From assembly GCA_029194535.1 (NCBI GenBank), contig JARFXR010000003.1, forward strand, positions 62,001-126,000: DNA of 64,000 nucleotides, written 5' to 3'. Position numbers and translations under genes: made by a program. The notes under the pieces are model-generated. The model had not been told where the DNA came from. It saw nothing but the letters and a program-made list of their open reading frames with translations, and made no database searches. Below are positions 1 to 7,910 of this stretch, one piece after another. The stretch's first letter is position 1. Each line of letters begins with the position of its first letter. This stretch comes from Nitrospira sp. (lineage in GTDB: Bacteria; Nitrospirota; Nitrospiria; Nitrospirales; Nitrospiraceae).

Positions 1-249
1 ACAGCTCTTTTTGCAGTGGTCACGTTTGCCTCATCCGCACTTGCCGGAGAAACCTCCGCCACGATGGAAAAGATGAAGGGCGAAGCCAAGGCCGCGACCG
101 AAGAGGTCAAGGGACAGGCCAAAGGGGCCGTCGAAGACGCCAAAGGCAACAAGATGAGCGCGGAGGCGGAGCGGGCCAAGGGAAATGCGAAAGGCAGCAT
201 GGAACGAGCCAAGGGTGAAGCCAACGCCGCAAAGGAAAAGATGAAATAG
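1..249 (+). CDS. CsbD/LEA-like exported repeat protein, 5' end outside window
   Basis: The reading frame is open from the first base, so the true start lies upstream of the window. The visible part begins with a hydrophobic stretch ending in an Ala-rich signal-peptidase-like site (SSALAG), so the product is probably exported. The rest is a highly charged, Lys/Glu/Ala-rich helical sequence built from repeats of the type KGEAK, KGQAK, KGNAK. This resembles CsbD-like and late-embryogenesis-abundant stress proteins, which are small, hydrophilic and often disordered. A stress or desiccation role is only by analogy. No operon partner is visible, because the next gene starts 77 bp later. Confidence 0.6.
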   Translation, partial: TALFAVVTFASSALAGETSATMEKMKGEAKAATEEVKGQAKGAVEDAKGNKMSAEAERAKGNAKGSMERAKGEANAAKEKMK

Positions 250-326
250 ACGACGAGGTCACGATGGCGGAGCCGCCTGGAACGCATCGCTGACGCCTCC
301 CGGCGGCCCTCCTCGTCGAGGTATGG

Positions 327-938
327 ATGGATCGTTCGCTTGTTCAGACACTGAGGAACGTAGCAGACCCATCGAGGGTCCGCTTCGGGCGATCGTTGGT
401 CAAGACGAGGTTCCTGTTCACGTTCCTGCTGTTGGGCGGATGGACAGTTTTGTCTCCCCTCCCCGCTCTCCCCGTTCCGATGGTGAACGACCCGAAAGGC
501 TTCGAAGGGATTCCCTGGGGAGCGGCCTTTTCCGAGACGCAGGAGTTTCTGCTCGTCGAAAACGGCGCGCGCATCAAAGGCTATGAACTCAAGCAGGGAC
601 CGCCGGGTCTCGGATCCGCGAAGGTCGACTCAATGCGCTTTGTGACCTTCGACGGACAGTTCGCGCGGGTCGTCGTCCGCTATCACGGGCATCAGACGCA
701 TGAGCAGATCGTGTCGTACCTTCAATCCCGCTATGGACCGCTGGATCGGACGCCAGGCCAGATTTCGAAAGGCGCAGTCCAGCAATTCAACTGGCAGGGA
801 GACGACAGCGAGATCGTTCTCACGTATGAAAGCATGAAAGACCGCGGCATCATCTTCTTCGAGCACCGCCCGTCCGCCTTGAAATTTTCCGAAGGGCAGA
901 TGGCTCCTGACCCGGACCTCGGCGGCGCGACCTACTGA
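327..938 (+). CDS. exported protein of unknown function
   Basis: 203 residues. A basic N-terminus is followed by a hydrophobic segment (about residues 28-50), consistent with a signal peptide or single anchor. The mature part, about 150 residues, is mixed alpha/beta with a segment starting at GIPWGAAF, a pattern common in small periplasmic proteins of unknown function that begin with F-x-G-I-P-W-G. I do not recognise a catalytic motif. Another ATG lies 4 bp upstream in a different frame, so the exact start is uncertain and may be internal, nearer the signal sequence. The RuBisCO-like gene follows 24 bp downstream on the same strand, so co-transcription is possible. Confidence 0.6.
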   Translation: MDRSLVQTLRNVADPSRVRFGRSLVKTRFLFTFLLLGGWTVLSPLPALPVPMVNDPKGFEGIPWGAAFSETQEFLLVENGARIKGYELKQGPPGLGSAKVDSMRFVTFDGQFARVVVRYHGHQTHEQIVSYLQSRYGPLDRTPGQISKGAVQQFNWQGDDSEIVLTYESMKDRGIIFFEHRPSALKFSEGQMAPDPDLGGATY

Positions 939-962
939 CGACGCAGCCGTCGCCAGGTCCTC

Positions 963-2123
963 ATGACTGTACGGCCCTCATCCGAATCCGATCCTCCGTC
1001 TCTTGATGCACGCATCACCGTCCTGTATCACGTCGCCGGCTCAGAGACCGAGGCTCGGGCAAAGGCCGAACTAATCTGCCTGGACCAGACCGTCGAAGCC
1101 GGCGACGAGATCCTGACGCCCCCACTTCGACATCGCATCGTGGGGCGGCTTGAAGAATTCCGACCTCGATCGCCCGGCAGCTACGAAGCCCGGATCAGCT
1201 ATGCCGTTGATCTGATCGGCCTCCATCTCGCCGATCTCTTAAACCTCTTGTTCGGCACCAGTAGCCTGCGCCCCGGCGTCCGGCTTGTCTCGTGGGAGCT
1301 TCCGGACTCGGTCCTGTCACAATGGCGTGGTCCCAGATTCGGTCTGGAAGGTCTCAGGAACCTGACTGGGATTCGAGACCGTCCGCTGGTCTGCGCCGTG
1401 CTGAAGCCGCTCGGTCGCTCACCGCAGGAGTTGGCGGACCTGGCCACGGCATTCGTGCTGGGCGGCGTGGACTTGATCAAAGACGACCAGGGCCTCGTCG
1501 ATCAGTCGTTCTGTCCGTTCAACGAACGCATCGCACGATGCGCCGACGCCGCGCTCACCGCTGCGGCGCAACGTGGCAGACCCTGTCCCTATCTGGGCCA
1601 TATCAGCGGCCCCCTCGACGTCATGAAGGAGCGCGCCTCGCTCGTCAAGAAATGCGGAGCGGGCGGCCTGCTCGTTGCGCCGGGGCTCACCGGATTCGAT
1701 GCGCTCCGTTCCTTGGCAGAGGATGAGTCGCTGGCACTGCCGATCGCAAGCCATCCCGCGCTGCTGGGCGGCTACACCGTAGATCCGGATCACGGAATCG
1801 CTCCTGCAGCTCTGTACGGCCAACTCCCCCGCCTCGCCGGCGCCGATCTGTCCATCTACCCCGGCTATCGCGCCGGCTATGCGATGATGAAAGACGACTG
1901 TGCGTTGCTGAAGCAGGCGTGCCGGGCCGCCTGGGGGCACATTCGTCCCATGGCTCCGACGGCAGCGGGACGTATCACTGCCTCGGATATCCCGGAGTTC
2001 GGATCCTTCTACGGCCGAGACGTCGTCTTCATCCTCGGCAGCCGCATTCAAACGGACCCTCTCGGCCTCGTAACCGCAACACAGCACTTCGTTCGAGTGC
2101 TCCATCGGTACGCCGACGCTTGA
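963..2123 (+). CDS. RuBisCO-like protein (form IV type)
   Basis: 386 residues, shorter than true RuBisCO large subunits (about 470). The RuBisCO fold is recognisable: an N-terminal alpha/beta domain, then a barrel with the GGVDLIKDDQ motif at residues 167-176, matching the carbamylation motif GGxDxxKDDE of RuBisCO. Lys173 and Asp174-Asp175 occupy the carbamate and metal-ligand region, but the conserved Glu of KDDE is Gln176. The substrate-lysine motif KPKxGL is degenerate (KPLGRS, 148-153), and loop 6 with its catalytic lysine is not recognisable. CO2 fixation is therefore unlikely. Family knowledge places such proteins in isomerase or enolase reactions of sulfur metabolism or unknown roles. 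No methionine-salvage genes lie nearby to fix the function. Confidence 0.85.
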   Translation: MTVRPSSESDPPSLDARITVLYHVAGSETEARAKAELICLDQTVEAGDEILTPPLRHRIVGRLEEFRPRSPGSYEARISYAVDLIGLHLADLLNLLFGTSSLRPGVRLVSWELPDSVLSQWRGPRFGLEGLRNLTGIRDRPLVCAVLKPLGRSPQELADLATAFVLGGVDLIKDDQGLVDQSFCPFNERIARCADAALTAAAQRGRPCPYLGHISGPLDVMKERASLVKKCGAGGLLVAPGLTGFDALRSLAEDESLALPIASHPALLGGYTVDPDHGIAPAALYGQLPRLAGADLSIYPGYRAGYAMMKDDCALLKQACRAAWGHIRPMAPTAAGRITASDIPEFGSFYGRDVVFILGSRIQTDPLGLVTATQHFVRVLHRYADA

Positions 2124-2203
2124 CCGGATCGACTCCGGTCGGCCCCGCCGCGTACATAACTGGCTCACCGCTCGGCTCTGGTACCGGTTACACTGGTTGT
2201 CTT

Positions 2204-2482
2204 CTATTTTCGATCCGGAAGCGGTCCGGTGACGGGCTTGTCTTTCGGGCCCGGTTTCGCCGCCTGTTCCAGCCTGCACTCGCCCTCTTCGCAGGACTTC
2301 GACTTGGCGTCATGTTTCTCGTGGCACGAGGCCTTGTCCTCCGCACTGATGGCGGCTTCCATGCACTGCTTGAATTCATGCTTGGCGGCCTCGTGGCATT
2401 GCGAGCACAGACTGTCTGCATAGGCGGCGGAGCCGCTCATCATCAGAAACGACGCCGATGCCAGTACCCCGAATCGTCTCAT
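2204..2482 (-). CDS. small exported cysteine-rich protein with one CxxCH
   Basis: 92 residues. A clear signal peptide (about 1-22, cleavage near AYADS) is followed by CSQCH at about 26-30 and then Cys40, Cys53, Cys64 and Cys69. One CxxCH could bind a single c-type haem, but the regular spacing of further cysteines in a charged, helical protein also fits a disulfide-bonded coiled-coil hairpin. There is no obvious distal Met in a class I cytochrome context. The gene is convergent with the RuBisCO-like gene and lies 75 bp downstream of the DedA gene on the same strand. Haem binding is undecided. Confidence 0.6.
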   Translation of the reverse strand: MRRFGVLASASFLMMSGSAAYADSLCSQCHEAAKHEFKQCMEAAISAEDKASCHEKHDAKSKSCEEGECRLEQAAKPGPKDKPVTGPLPDRK

Positions 2483-2557
2483 GACCGTTTCCTCCCGTAG
2501 TGAATCGAATTTCGACCCTACCCTTCATTTCCCCTGCACGGACCGCAGAGCGGCAGG

Positions 2558-3151
2558 CTAGAGCTTGGCCCGTCGTATCAGAAAGGCCGACAACGCGATC
2601 GACAGCGCGAGGAGCACCAGGAGGATGACGATCGTCAGCGTTCGATGAATCAGTGGGGAAAACCTGGTCCACTCCTCTCCGGCGACGTACCCGAGGCCGA
2701 TGAAACTGGCGGACCAGGCCAATGCCCCTGCGTAGGCGAACCTGGCGAACACTGCTGCCGGGAGCATCGAGGCGCCCAGCAGGAGCGCGGCCAGATGGCG
2801 GACGCCGGGAATGAAGTAGGCCACGAGGAGGGAGTACTTTCCCCAACGTTCTACCCATCGCCGTGACGAGGCCAGATGCTCCGGTCTCATGTGGACCACA
2901 TGGCCGAACTTCTCGAGAGCCGGGAGGCCGATGAGCCGCCCGATTGCATAGCTGAGGCTGATTCCGGTTACGCTTCCCAGAAAGGCGGCGACGAAGGCAC
3001 CCTCAATCCGGAGGGTGCCCTTGCTGCTGAGATAGCCCGCAAACACCAAGAGTGTCTCATCCGACACCGGAAGGCCCAGTACGCCCAGCATCAGCAGGAC
3101 GAACAAACCGCCGTATCCGTACTGCTCAATCCAATGAAGCCCGGTTTCCAT
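2558..3151 (-). CDS. DedA-family (VTT domain) membrane protein
   Basis: 197 residues with five or so hydrophobic segments and the DedA/SNARE-associated pattern: an N-terminal amphipathic segment, GLPVSDETLL near 27-36, a glycine-rich re-entrant segment with GSVTGISLSYAIGR, and the conserved F-x-P-G-V-R-H motif (FIPGVRHLA, about 113-121). The family acts in the inner membrane in lipid (undecaprenyl phosphate or phospholipid) translocation and membrane homeostasis. Length is typical. The DedA-related TVP38 family is represented separately at 13757-14500. A specific substrate cannot be assigned from the sequence. Confidence 0.9.
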   Translation of the reverse strand: METGLHWIEQYGYGGLFVLLMLGVLGLPVSDETLLVFAGYLSSKGTLRIEGAFVAAFLGSVTGISLSYAIGRLIGLPALEKFGHVVHMRPEHLASSRRWVERWGKYSLLVAYFIPGVRHLAALLLGASMLPAAVFARFAYAGALAWSASFIGLGYVAGEEWTRFSPLIHRTLTIVILLVLLALSIALSAFLIRRAKL

Positions 3152-3190
3152 GGCTCGGGTTTCTAGAGGGCATAGGAAATCCGAGATGTC

Positions 3191-3637
3191 TTACTTCCCG
3201 CTGTCGGACAAGGTCACCGGCGACCTGAGCGCCTCCCCTTCCTGCGCAAGAATGAATAGCAGAATTTTCGCCGACGCCTCTCGGCTGGCATTCCTCAGCA
3301 CCACGTGGGCCTGTCCCGGAGGCTCATACCAGCTCTGCCCCGCGCTGTAGGTCACCGCCTTCTCTCCCTCCAATTGACAGACCATAGTCCCTTCCAAGAC
3401 ATACCCGAACACCGAACCGGGATGTTGGTGCGCATCGGATGCCGTTCCCGGCCCGTACTGCACGGTCAACACCGTGGCGACTCTTCCCTGAATATCCGGG
3501 AGGCTTTGCGTGATGAGCACCGATGTGGGATCTCCTGCCAGCACGGTCGTCGGGGTCGCGAGAACCAGTGCGACAAGCACCCGGAGGATCGTCCCAGCTG
3601 CAGGGCGGTCTGCGGCTGGTGCAATAGTCGTCGTCAT
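3191..3637 (-). CDS. exported single-domain cupin protein
   Basis: 148 residues. A hydrophobic segment at about 17-35 ending in LAG indicates a signal peptide, so this cupin probably acts in the periplasm. The cupin core shows His70-x-His72, Glu82 and a C-terminal motif with His111 (PPGQAHVV), the usual metal-binding set. The two cupin motifs are separated by about 20 residues, as in small bicupin-half proteins. The substrate is unknown. It is divergent from the PilZ gene at 4004 and ends about 40 bp from the DedA start on the same strand, so the DedA gene could be read from the same promoter. Confidence 0.85.
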   Translation of the reverse strand: MTTTIAPAADRPAAGTILRVLVALVLATPTTVLAGDPTSVLITQSLPDIQGRVATVLTVQYGPGTASDAHQHPGSVFGYVLEGTMVCQLEGEKAVTYSAGQSWYEPPGQAHVVLRNASREASAKILLFILAQEGEALRSPVTLSDSGK

Positions 3638-4003
3638 ATGAAGTCCTCATGTGGTTGAAGGTTGATGTCACGGGAGTTGCCACGCAATCGACCGACAGGA
3701 TGAGCGCGCAGGCTACTTCGTGCAGCATCCTGTGTCAACAAGGAGCGGGAACAGTGGTCGGGCGATACCGCTCCGGCTGAGAAAGCTGTGGCCCATCCGT
3801 CACACCTGCGCAGTGCCTCGTCTGAGCCGCCGTTCTCGATGGCCTTCACCGGTGGCCACGAATGGACGGGACAACTTGGCCTAGGCAAACGGAGCGGTAG
3901 CAAAATCAACGAGGACAGCGTACCGCTTCGGGCATCGGCTCTGCATGCAGGAGTAGAGTGGAGTTGTGGTCCTCCCGGCGTCGATCAACAGAGAGGCATC
4001 AAT
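3638..4003. other. divergent intergenic region
   Basis: 366 bp between the divergently read cupin and PilZ genes. It must hold both promoters. I see no convincing -35/-10 pair, RNA gene or conserved repeat. The short open frames here have no recognisable protein features. GAGAGG at 3991-3996 serves as ribosome-binding site for the PilZ gene. Confidence 0.5.
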
Positions 4004-4360
4004 ATGGTCATCCGACAACAGCCCCGCTTCCAGGTATCCTTCTTCGGGACGCTGGGATATCAGAACCGCCTGCATCAGATTACCAAGTCCTTTGATCTCT
4101 CGCGGAACGGCTGCCGACTCGAAAGTCCTTTCGAAGCCTACGCCGGGATGAAAGTCAATCTCCTGCTCTCCCTCCCGGAAGGCGAGTCGCCGATCCTCAT
4201 CGAACAAGCGGTGGTCCGGTGGTGCGGCGTCCGAGATATGGGCCTCGAATTTCAATCTCTCTCCTCTCCTCACCGCGAGCGTTTGTACCGGACCCTCCGG
4301 CGCTTCGAAACCGCCCTCGACCATGAATATCCCTGCCCCCCTTCCACGAGCACCATGTGA
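4004..4360 (+). CDS. single-domain PilZ protein (copy 1)
   Basis: About 118 residues from ATG 4004, chosen because GAGAGG lies 8-13 bp upstream and the PilZ domain begins at once. The RQQPRF segment near the start corresponds to the RxxxR half of the c-di-GMP site, although the second Arg spacing is RQQPR. DLSRNGCRLES matches the D/NxSxxG half. The domain continues through VNLLLSLPEG and ends with VRWCGVRDMGLEFQ. PilZ domains bind c-di-GMP and change partner activity; with no fused output domain this is a stand-alone receptor. A close paralogue lies at 6659-7033. Confidence 0.85.
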   Translation: MVIRQQPRFQVSFFGTLGYQNRLHQITKSFDLSRNGCRLESPFEAYAGMKVNLLLSLPEGESPILIEQAVVRWCGVRDMGLEFQSLSSPHRERLYRTLRRFETALDHEYPCPPSTSTM

Positions 4361-4715
4361 CCCATTCGAGACTACCCCTACCGGCCGCCGGAGACCGGTC
4401 GGTCTGAAAACAGACCGATGGTCATACACGGGAGCAAGGGAACCTCCCAGGATCGCTTGCGCAAGTTGTTCCTGGTCGAACAAATTGTCCCGCCGCACAA
4501 CAGGGCACAAACAGGACGCTATTGCCGATTTGCCGCGCGGAATGTCGCCTTCCTGTGCCTCTCCTACGATTGAGTCAGCTGTAAATCACCTCAGCTAACT
4601 CCGCACTATCTCGGTCCATTTTGTCGTTCTCCCCGTTGGCAAAGGCCTTGCGGGGTGAATCATGAGGCGAGGGTGCGCGAGCGCGTTGCGGGTTGCATGG
4701 ACCGAGGAGGACAGC
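4361..4715. other. intergenic region between PilZ and FKBP genes
   Basis: 355 bp on the same strand as both neighbours. It contains the hairpin at 4399-4418 described separately. Beyond that I see no gene. An in-frame ATG at 4662 could extend the FKBP protein by 18 residues, but the added residues do not look like part of a signal peptide. Confidence 0.5.
4399..4418 (+). terminator. hairpin, candidate terminator of the PilZ gene
   Basis: TCGGTCTG and CAGACCGA form a perfect 8-bp stem around the loop AAAA, 39 bp after the PilZ stop codon. There is no downstream T-tract, so it may instead be an mRNA-stabilising stem or an operator. Confidence 0.45.
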
Positions 4716-5213
4716 ATGAACACATTCCACGATCTGATGATGTCAACCATCTCGGCGGCCATGCTCGGTCTGATCTGGTTGTCCCAGGCCGCGGCCGGCG
4801 AGTCCATTCCCATTAGAGAGGGATCGACCGTCACACTGCTGTATCAAATCACCGTACCGGGCAACGAGCAGTTTGAAATCCGAGACCTGAGTCAATTTGT
4901 CCAGGGGCGACATCAAATGTTGCCGGCGCTGGAACAGGTCATGGCAGGCATGAAGCGGGGTGACAAAGCGCAGATCGAACTGACTCCCGATCAGGGGTTT
5001 GGACCGTACGATCCCAGGAAGAAAACCATCGTTTCAGCCGGCGAACTGCCGGAAGGAACAAAACCCGGCGACATCCTGGAGGATCAGTCGGGGCGCCAGG
5101 CCACCGTGACTCAGCTGTCGGAGACGACGGCTGTCGTGGATTTCAATCACCCGCTGGCAGGCAAGCCGCTCATCGTCACATTGACAATCTTGGAGGTCGA
5201 TAATCCGACATGA
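4716..5213 (+). CDS. exported FKBP-type peptidyl-prolyl isomerase
   Basis: 165 residues from ATG 4716, selected because GGAGG stands 6-10 bp upstream and a signal peptide then starts immediately (MNTFHDLMMS...AAAGES, cleavage near 30). The mature protein has the SlyD-like FKBP arrangement: GSTVTLLYQI, then LPALEQVMAGMKRGDKAQIEL, then the DQGFGPYDPRK motif, an inserted-flap region rich in charged residues, and VDFNHPLAGKPLIVTLTI, all diagnostic of this subgroup. The presence of a signal peptide implies folding assistance in the periplasm rather than the cytosol. SlyD's metal-binding His-rich tail is absent. Confidence 0.9.
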   Translation: MNTFHDLMMSTISAAMLGLIWLSQAAAGESIPIREGSTVTLLYQITVPGNEQFEIRDLSQFVQGRHQMLPALEQVMAGMKRGDKAQIELTPDQGFGPYDPRKKTIVSAGELPEGTKPGDILEDQSGRQATVTQLSETTAVVDFNHPLAGKPLIVTLTILEVDNPT

Positions 5214-5256
5214 GGGGTTCCGCCGAGGGACCGAGGACTCCGGGATCCACCGGCAG

Positions 5257-5610
5257 TCATGCTGAGCGCGCCTTCCGATTGGCCAGCGTCGCCCCGAGCC
5301 GCGCCGCCAGGATGGATGGAATCGACAAAATCGCGAACATGACCAATCCGAGCGGCAGCAAGTTGCCGGCTCCCTGGCTGAGCAACATCCAGGATGCCTG
5401 GCCGATGAGCGGAACAATTCCCCATCGCCACGGCCGCTCCGGTTCGACATATCCAAGGATGCACGCCACCAGACAGACTGCAGGGATGCCGACCGAGAAA
5501 TACAATTCGGAATCCCACGCCTCGAGCCTCCCGGAAAACGAAACGACCAGCATCCAGACGATCATTCCGGCCGCAATGGCGACGCCGTAGAGACCCCATG
5601 GCTTGCTCAT
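5257..5610 (-). CDS. small integral membrane protein, four predicted helices
   Basis: About 117 residues from ATG 5610 (an in-frame start 36 bp further upstream is possible). Four hydrophobic segments cover most of the protein, with short charged loops and a basic C-terminus (NRKARSA). No motif that I recognise. It is convergent with the FKBP gene, 43 bp between stops. The gene looks real from length, hydrophobicity and base usage; function unknown. Confidence 0.65.
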   Translation of the reverse strand: MSKPWGLYGVAIAAGMIVWMLVVSFSGRLEAWDSELYFSVGIPAVCLVACILGYVEPERPWRWGIVPLIGQASWMLLSQGAGNLLPLGLVMFAILSIPSILAARLGATLANRKARSA

Positions 5611-5749
5611 GATGAAAACCCTACGCCCGTGATTGCCGGGCGTCAAGAAATGCTCGGCGGCAGGGCAGGTCGCTCATATCGCCACTCGCCACGCCGGCGT
5701 GCACCGTCCGGGAGAGAGACTGTCGGTGAGAGAGGCTGTCGGATGGACC

Positions 5750-6484
5750 TCAGGGAAGAATGATGGCTTGTTCGGCGTGACCGATCGCTTTTAGCACGAC
5801 TTCCAGGGCGTCGACCATCATGGGAGGACCGCAGAGAAACACGACCGTGCCGGGCCCCGGCGCCGGCAGTTGCCGTCGAAGTACCTCCTCGGTGATGCGG
5901 CCGACCCCCTGCGACCACCCCGAAGGCGGCTGCTCCAGCACGTGATAGCAGCGAAAGCTTGCGTGTTCACGCGCGTTCTCGTCCCACTCGTCCCGAAAGA
6001 TGATGTCGGCTTCGGTTTTGTTGGCGTAGACCAGCGACAATTCCACCTTCAGGCTCTTCGCAAGAATCCAACGAATGATCGAAATCATCGGCGTGATGCC
6101 GGTGCCACCGGCCACGAATCCGACCTGGGCGGCCATCCCGTCCACCCAGTGACCTCCGGAATAGGGCCCGCTCATGAGCACCCTGTCCCCGACCTTCCGG
6201 TCATGGAGGTACTTTGAGACCGTGCCGGTCTCGTATCGCTTCACCGTCAAATCGAAATATCCGGTGGTGCCGGGCGTGGACGACGGCGTATAGGGGCGCT
6301 TCACGGCCTTGCCGTTGATCGTCGCATGCACGTAGAGATGGTCACCCGGGAGGAGATCCAGCGTGGCCTCGTCCGGCAGAGCGAAGCAGAACGTCTTCGC
6401 GTCGTGCGTATCCTGATGGATGGCCGTCAATTCGTAAGGAGAAGGCGCGGTGGTTTTGATGCGCGCGATCTGGTTCGGATTCAT
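5750..6484 (-). CDS. cytochrome-b5-reductase-like FAD/NAD(P)H oxidoreductase module
   Basis: 244 residues, the size of a bare ferredoxin-NADP-reductase fold. The FAD-binding barrel has RPYTPSS at 63-69 (flavin phosphate and isoalloxazine site) and GPYSGG at 106-111. The nucleotide-binding half has GGTGITPM at 126-133 and CGPPMM at 218-223. These are the signatures of the cytochrome b5 reductase / nitrate reductase flavin module. No [2Fe-2S] or haem domain is fused, so electrons must go to or come from a separate partner; none is encoded adjacent. No signal peptide. The reductant (NADH or NADPH) is not decided by the sequence. Confidence 0.9.
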   Translation of the reverse strand: MNPNQIARIKTTAPSPYELTAIHQDTHDAKTFCFALPDEATLDLLPGDHLYVHATINGKAVKRPYTPSSTPGTTGYFDLTVKRYETGTVSKYLHDRKVGDRVLMSGPYSGGHWVDGMAAQVGFVAGGTGITPMISIIRWILAKSLKVELSLVYANKTEADIIFRDEWDENAREHASFRCYHVLEQPPSGWSQGVGRITEEVLRRQLPAPGPGTVVFLCGPPMMVDALEVVLKAIGHAEQAIILP

Positions 6485-6658
6485 AAGAGTATCTTACGGA
6501 TCCGTGATGAAGCCTGCAACCGTTCTCAATTCCCTTCACCCCTGTGGCGAGAATGACCCGGTCCTTGGGGCCTCCGAGACGACAACCCAAGAAATCACTA
6601 GGAAATTTACACTTCTCGTATCCACAGCCGGTGGCATCAGCTCTGCATTGGCGATAGC

Positions 6659-7033
6659 ATGCCCAGCACTCCATCATGCATATGCGGCTGCCGCTGCGGA
6701 AAGGATACGTGTACCACCTTGAGACAAGAACCTCGGTTTCCCGTCACATTTACAGGAACGGTTTCCTATCAGAACTATCCCCATCTCATCACCAAGTCGC
6801 TGGACCTTTCCCGAGCAGGCTGCCGTCTCGAAAGCCCTTTGCAACTCTCGGCGGGTATGAAGGTGAACTTGCTCCTGTGCTTCTCAGAGGGCAGCACGCT
6901 CATCCTGATCGAACAGGCCGTCGTCCGGTGGTGTCATGCGCGTCAAATCGGCGTTGAATTCCAGGCGGTCTCCGCAACCTATCAAACGCGGTTGAACCGG
7001 ACGCTGCAGGTGCTTACGACGAGATTCAGCTAG
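6659..7033 (+). CDS. single-domain PilZ protein (copy 2)
   Basis: Up to 124 residues. The PilZ domain (RQEPRF, then DLSRAGCRLES, KVNLLLCFSEG and VVRWCHARQIGVEFQ) aligns without gaps to the product of 4004-4360 over about 100 residues; the two are paralogues. The start is uncertain: from ATG 6659 the first 20 residues include five cysteines (CICGCRCGKDTC) that the paralogue lacks, while TTG 6719 would give almost the same N-terminus as copy 1, with GGAAAGGA about 12 bp upstream. The TTG start looks more likely, which would make the Cys-rich leader non-coding. The gene is convergent with the YqgE gene, 6 bp between stops. Confidence 0.8.
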   Translation: MPSTPSCICGCRCGKDTCTTLRQEPRFPVTFTGTVSYQNYPHLITKSLDLSRAGCRLESPLQLSAGMKVNLLLCFSEGSTLILIEQAVVRWCHARQIGVEFQAVSATYQTRLNRTLQVLTTRFS

Positions 7034-7039
7034 GGCTGC

Positions 7040-7708
7040 TCAGTAGGCGATCCCCCTGGGCGCCTGAAGCCGATCGATACAGTCTTGCCAAAAGGTGGAG
7101 GGATCCCGGTCGAAGAGACCGGCCGAATCAGGGGGTAGTGTCGCCCAGGCCCCTTGATTCATCTCGTAAGCCAATTGCCCCGGGGCCCACCCGGCGGACC
7201 CGGCAAAGGCCCTGAATGTCTCGGTCGGTTTGGGCTGCTTGATGACCCGTTCCAACATCGTCGGCGTACCCCCCACATACACCCCGTCGAACACCGATCG
7301 TGCCTCGGCCGAAGGCTCCTTCAGACGAAAGAGCACGAGCAGCTGAGTCGGCTGCACCGGTCCTCCGGCGAACAGCCGATAGGTCGTTCCCTTGAGCGCC
7401 GCGATGTCCGGAAGGACCTCAGTGAGCAGGACGCCGGTCGGACGATTCACAATGACCCCGAGCGTTCCCTCTTCGCCATGCTCGATGATGAGCACGACCG
7501 TCTCACGAAAGTTCGGATCGCCCAGGGTCGGACTGGCCACCAGGAGGACGCCCTTCTTGACGGACGAAGGGACAAAGTTCCCCTCCGCCCCGACCGGCGC
7601 AACGACCAGCAGCGCCCAGACCACCATCCCCGCGGCGATCAACCCATACCCCCCATACGCGACGCCGGGCGGAGCGGACAACCGAACTCTCGAAACGGCG
7701 AGGACCAT
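7040..7708 (-). CDS. YqgE/AlgH-family protein with N-terminal membrane segment
   Basis: 222 residues. From about residue 47 the protein follows the DUF179/AlgH pattern: KKGVLLVASPTLGDPNFRETVV, HGEEGTLGVIVNRP, FAGGPVQPTQLLVL, and a C-terminal FRAFAGSAGWAPGQLAYEM. Usual family members are cytosolic and about 185 residues. Here some 40 extra N-terminal residues include a hydrophobic stretch (about 20-41, ending VGAEG) that looks like a signal peptide or anchor. The biochemical role of the family is not settled; crystal structures show a unique fold. A downstream in-frame ATG (residue 28) would still leave most of the hydrophobic segment. Confidence 0.85.
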   Translation of the reverse strand: MVLAVSRVRLSAPPGVAYGGYGLIAAGMVVWALLVVAPVGAEGNFVPSSVKKGVLLVASPTLGDPNFRETVVLIIEHGEEGTLGVIVNRPTGVLLTEVLPDIAALKGTTYRLFAGGPVQPTQLLVLFRLKEPSAEARSVFDGVYVGGTPTMLERVIKQPKPTETFRAFAGSAGWAPGQLAYEMNQGAWATLPPDSAGLFDRDPSTFWQDCIDRLQAPRGIAY

Positions 7709-7910
7709 GATCGCGTGCTCCGGCTTGTTGATGATACGGTGATGGGACGGGTCGCAAGGCTACGACGCACCGATGCGGCTGTCAACTCGTGGGAGAACGT
7801 CCGGTCATGGCCGCTTCGCCGGCATGGACGCTCTCATGCGCGTGCAGTCTCGGAAATACCAACCCTCCGCCTCTGTGTTAAGCTGCTCAGGACGGCATGA
7901 GAGGAGCAGG

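Noticed and set aside
1419-2279. Long open frame on the minus strand opposite the RuBisCO-like gene
   Set aside because: The RuBisCO-like fold on the plus strand is recognisable over its whole length. The minus frame has no family features and is a by-product of high GC.
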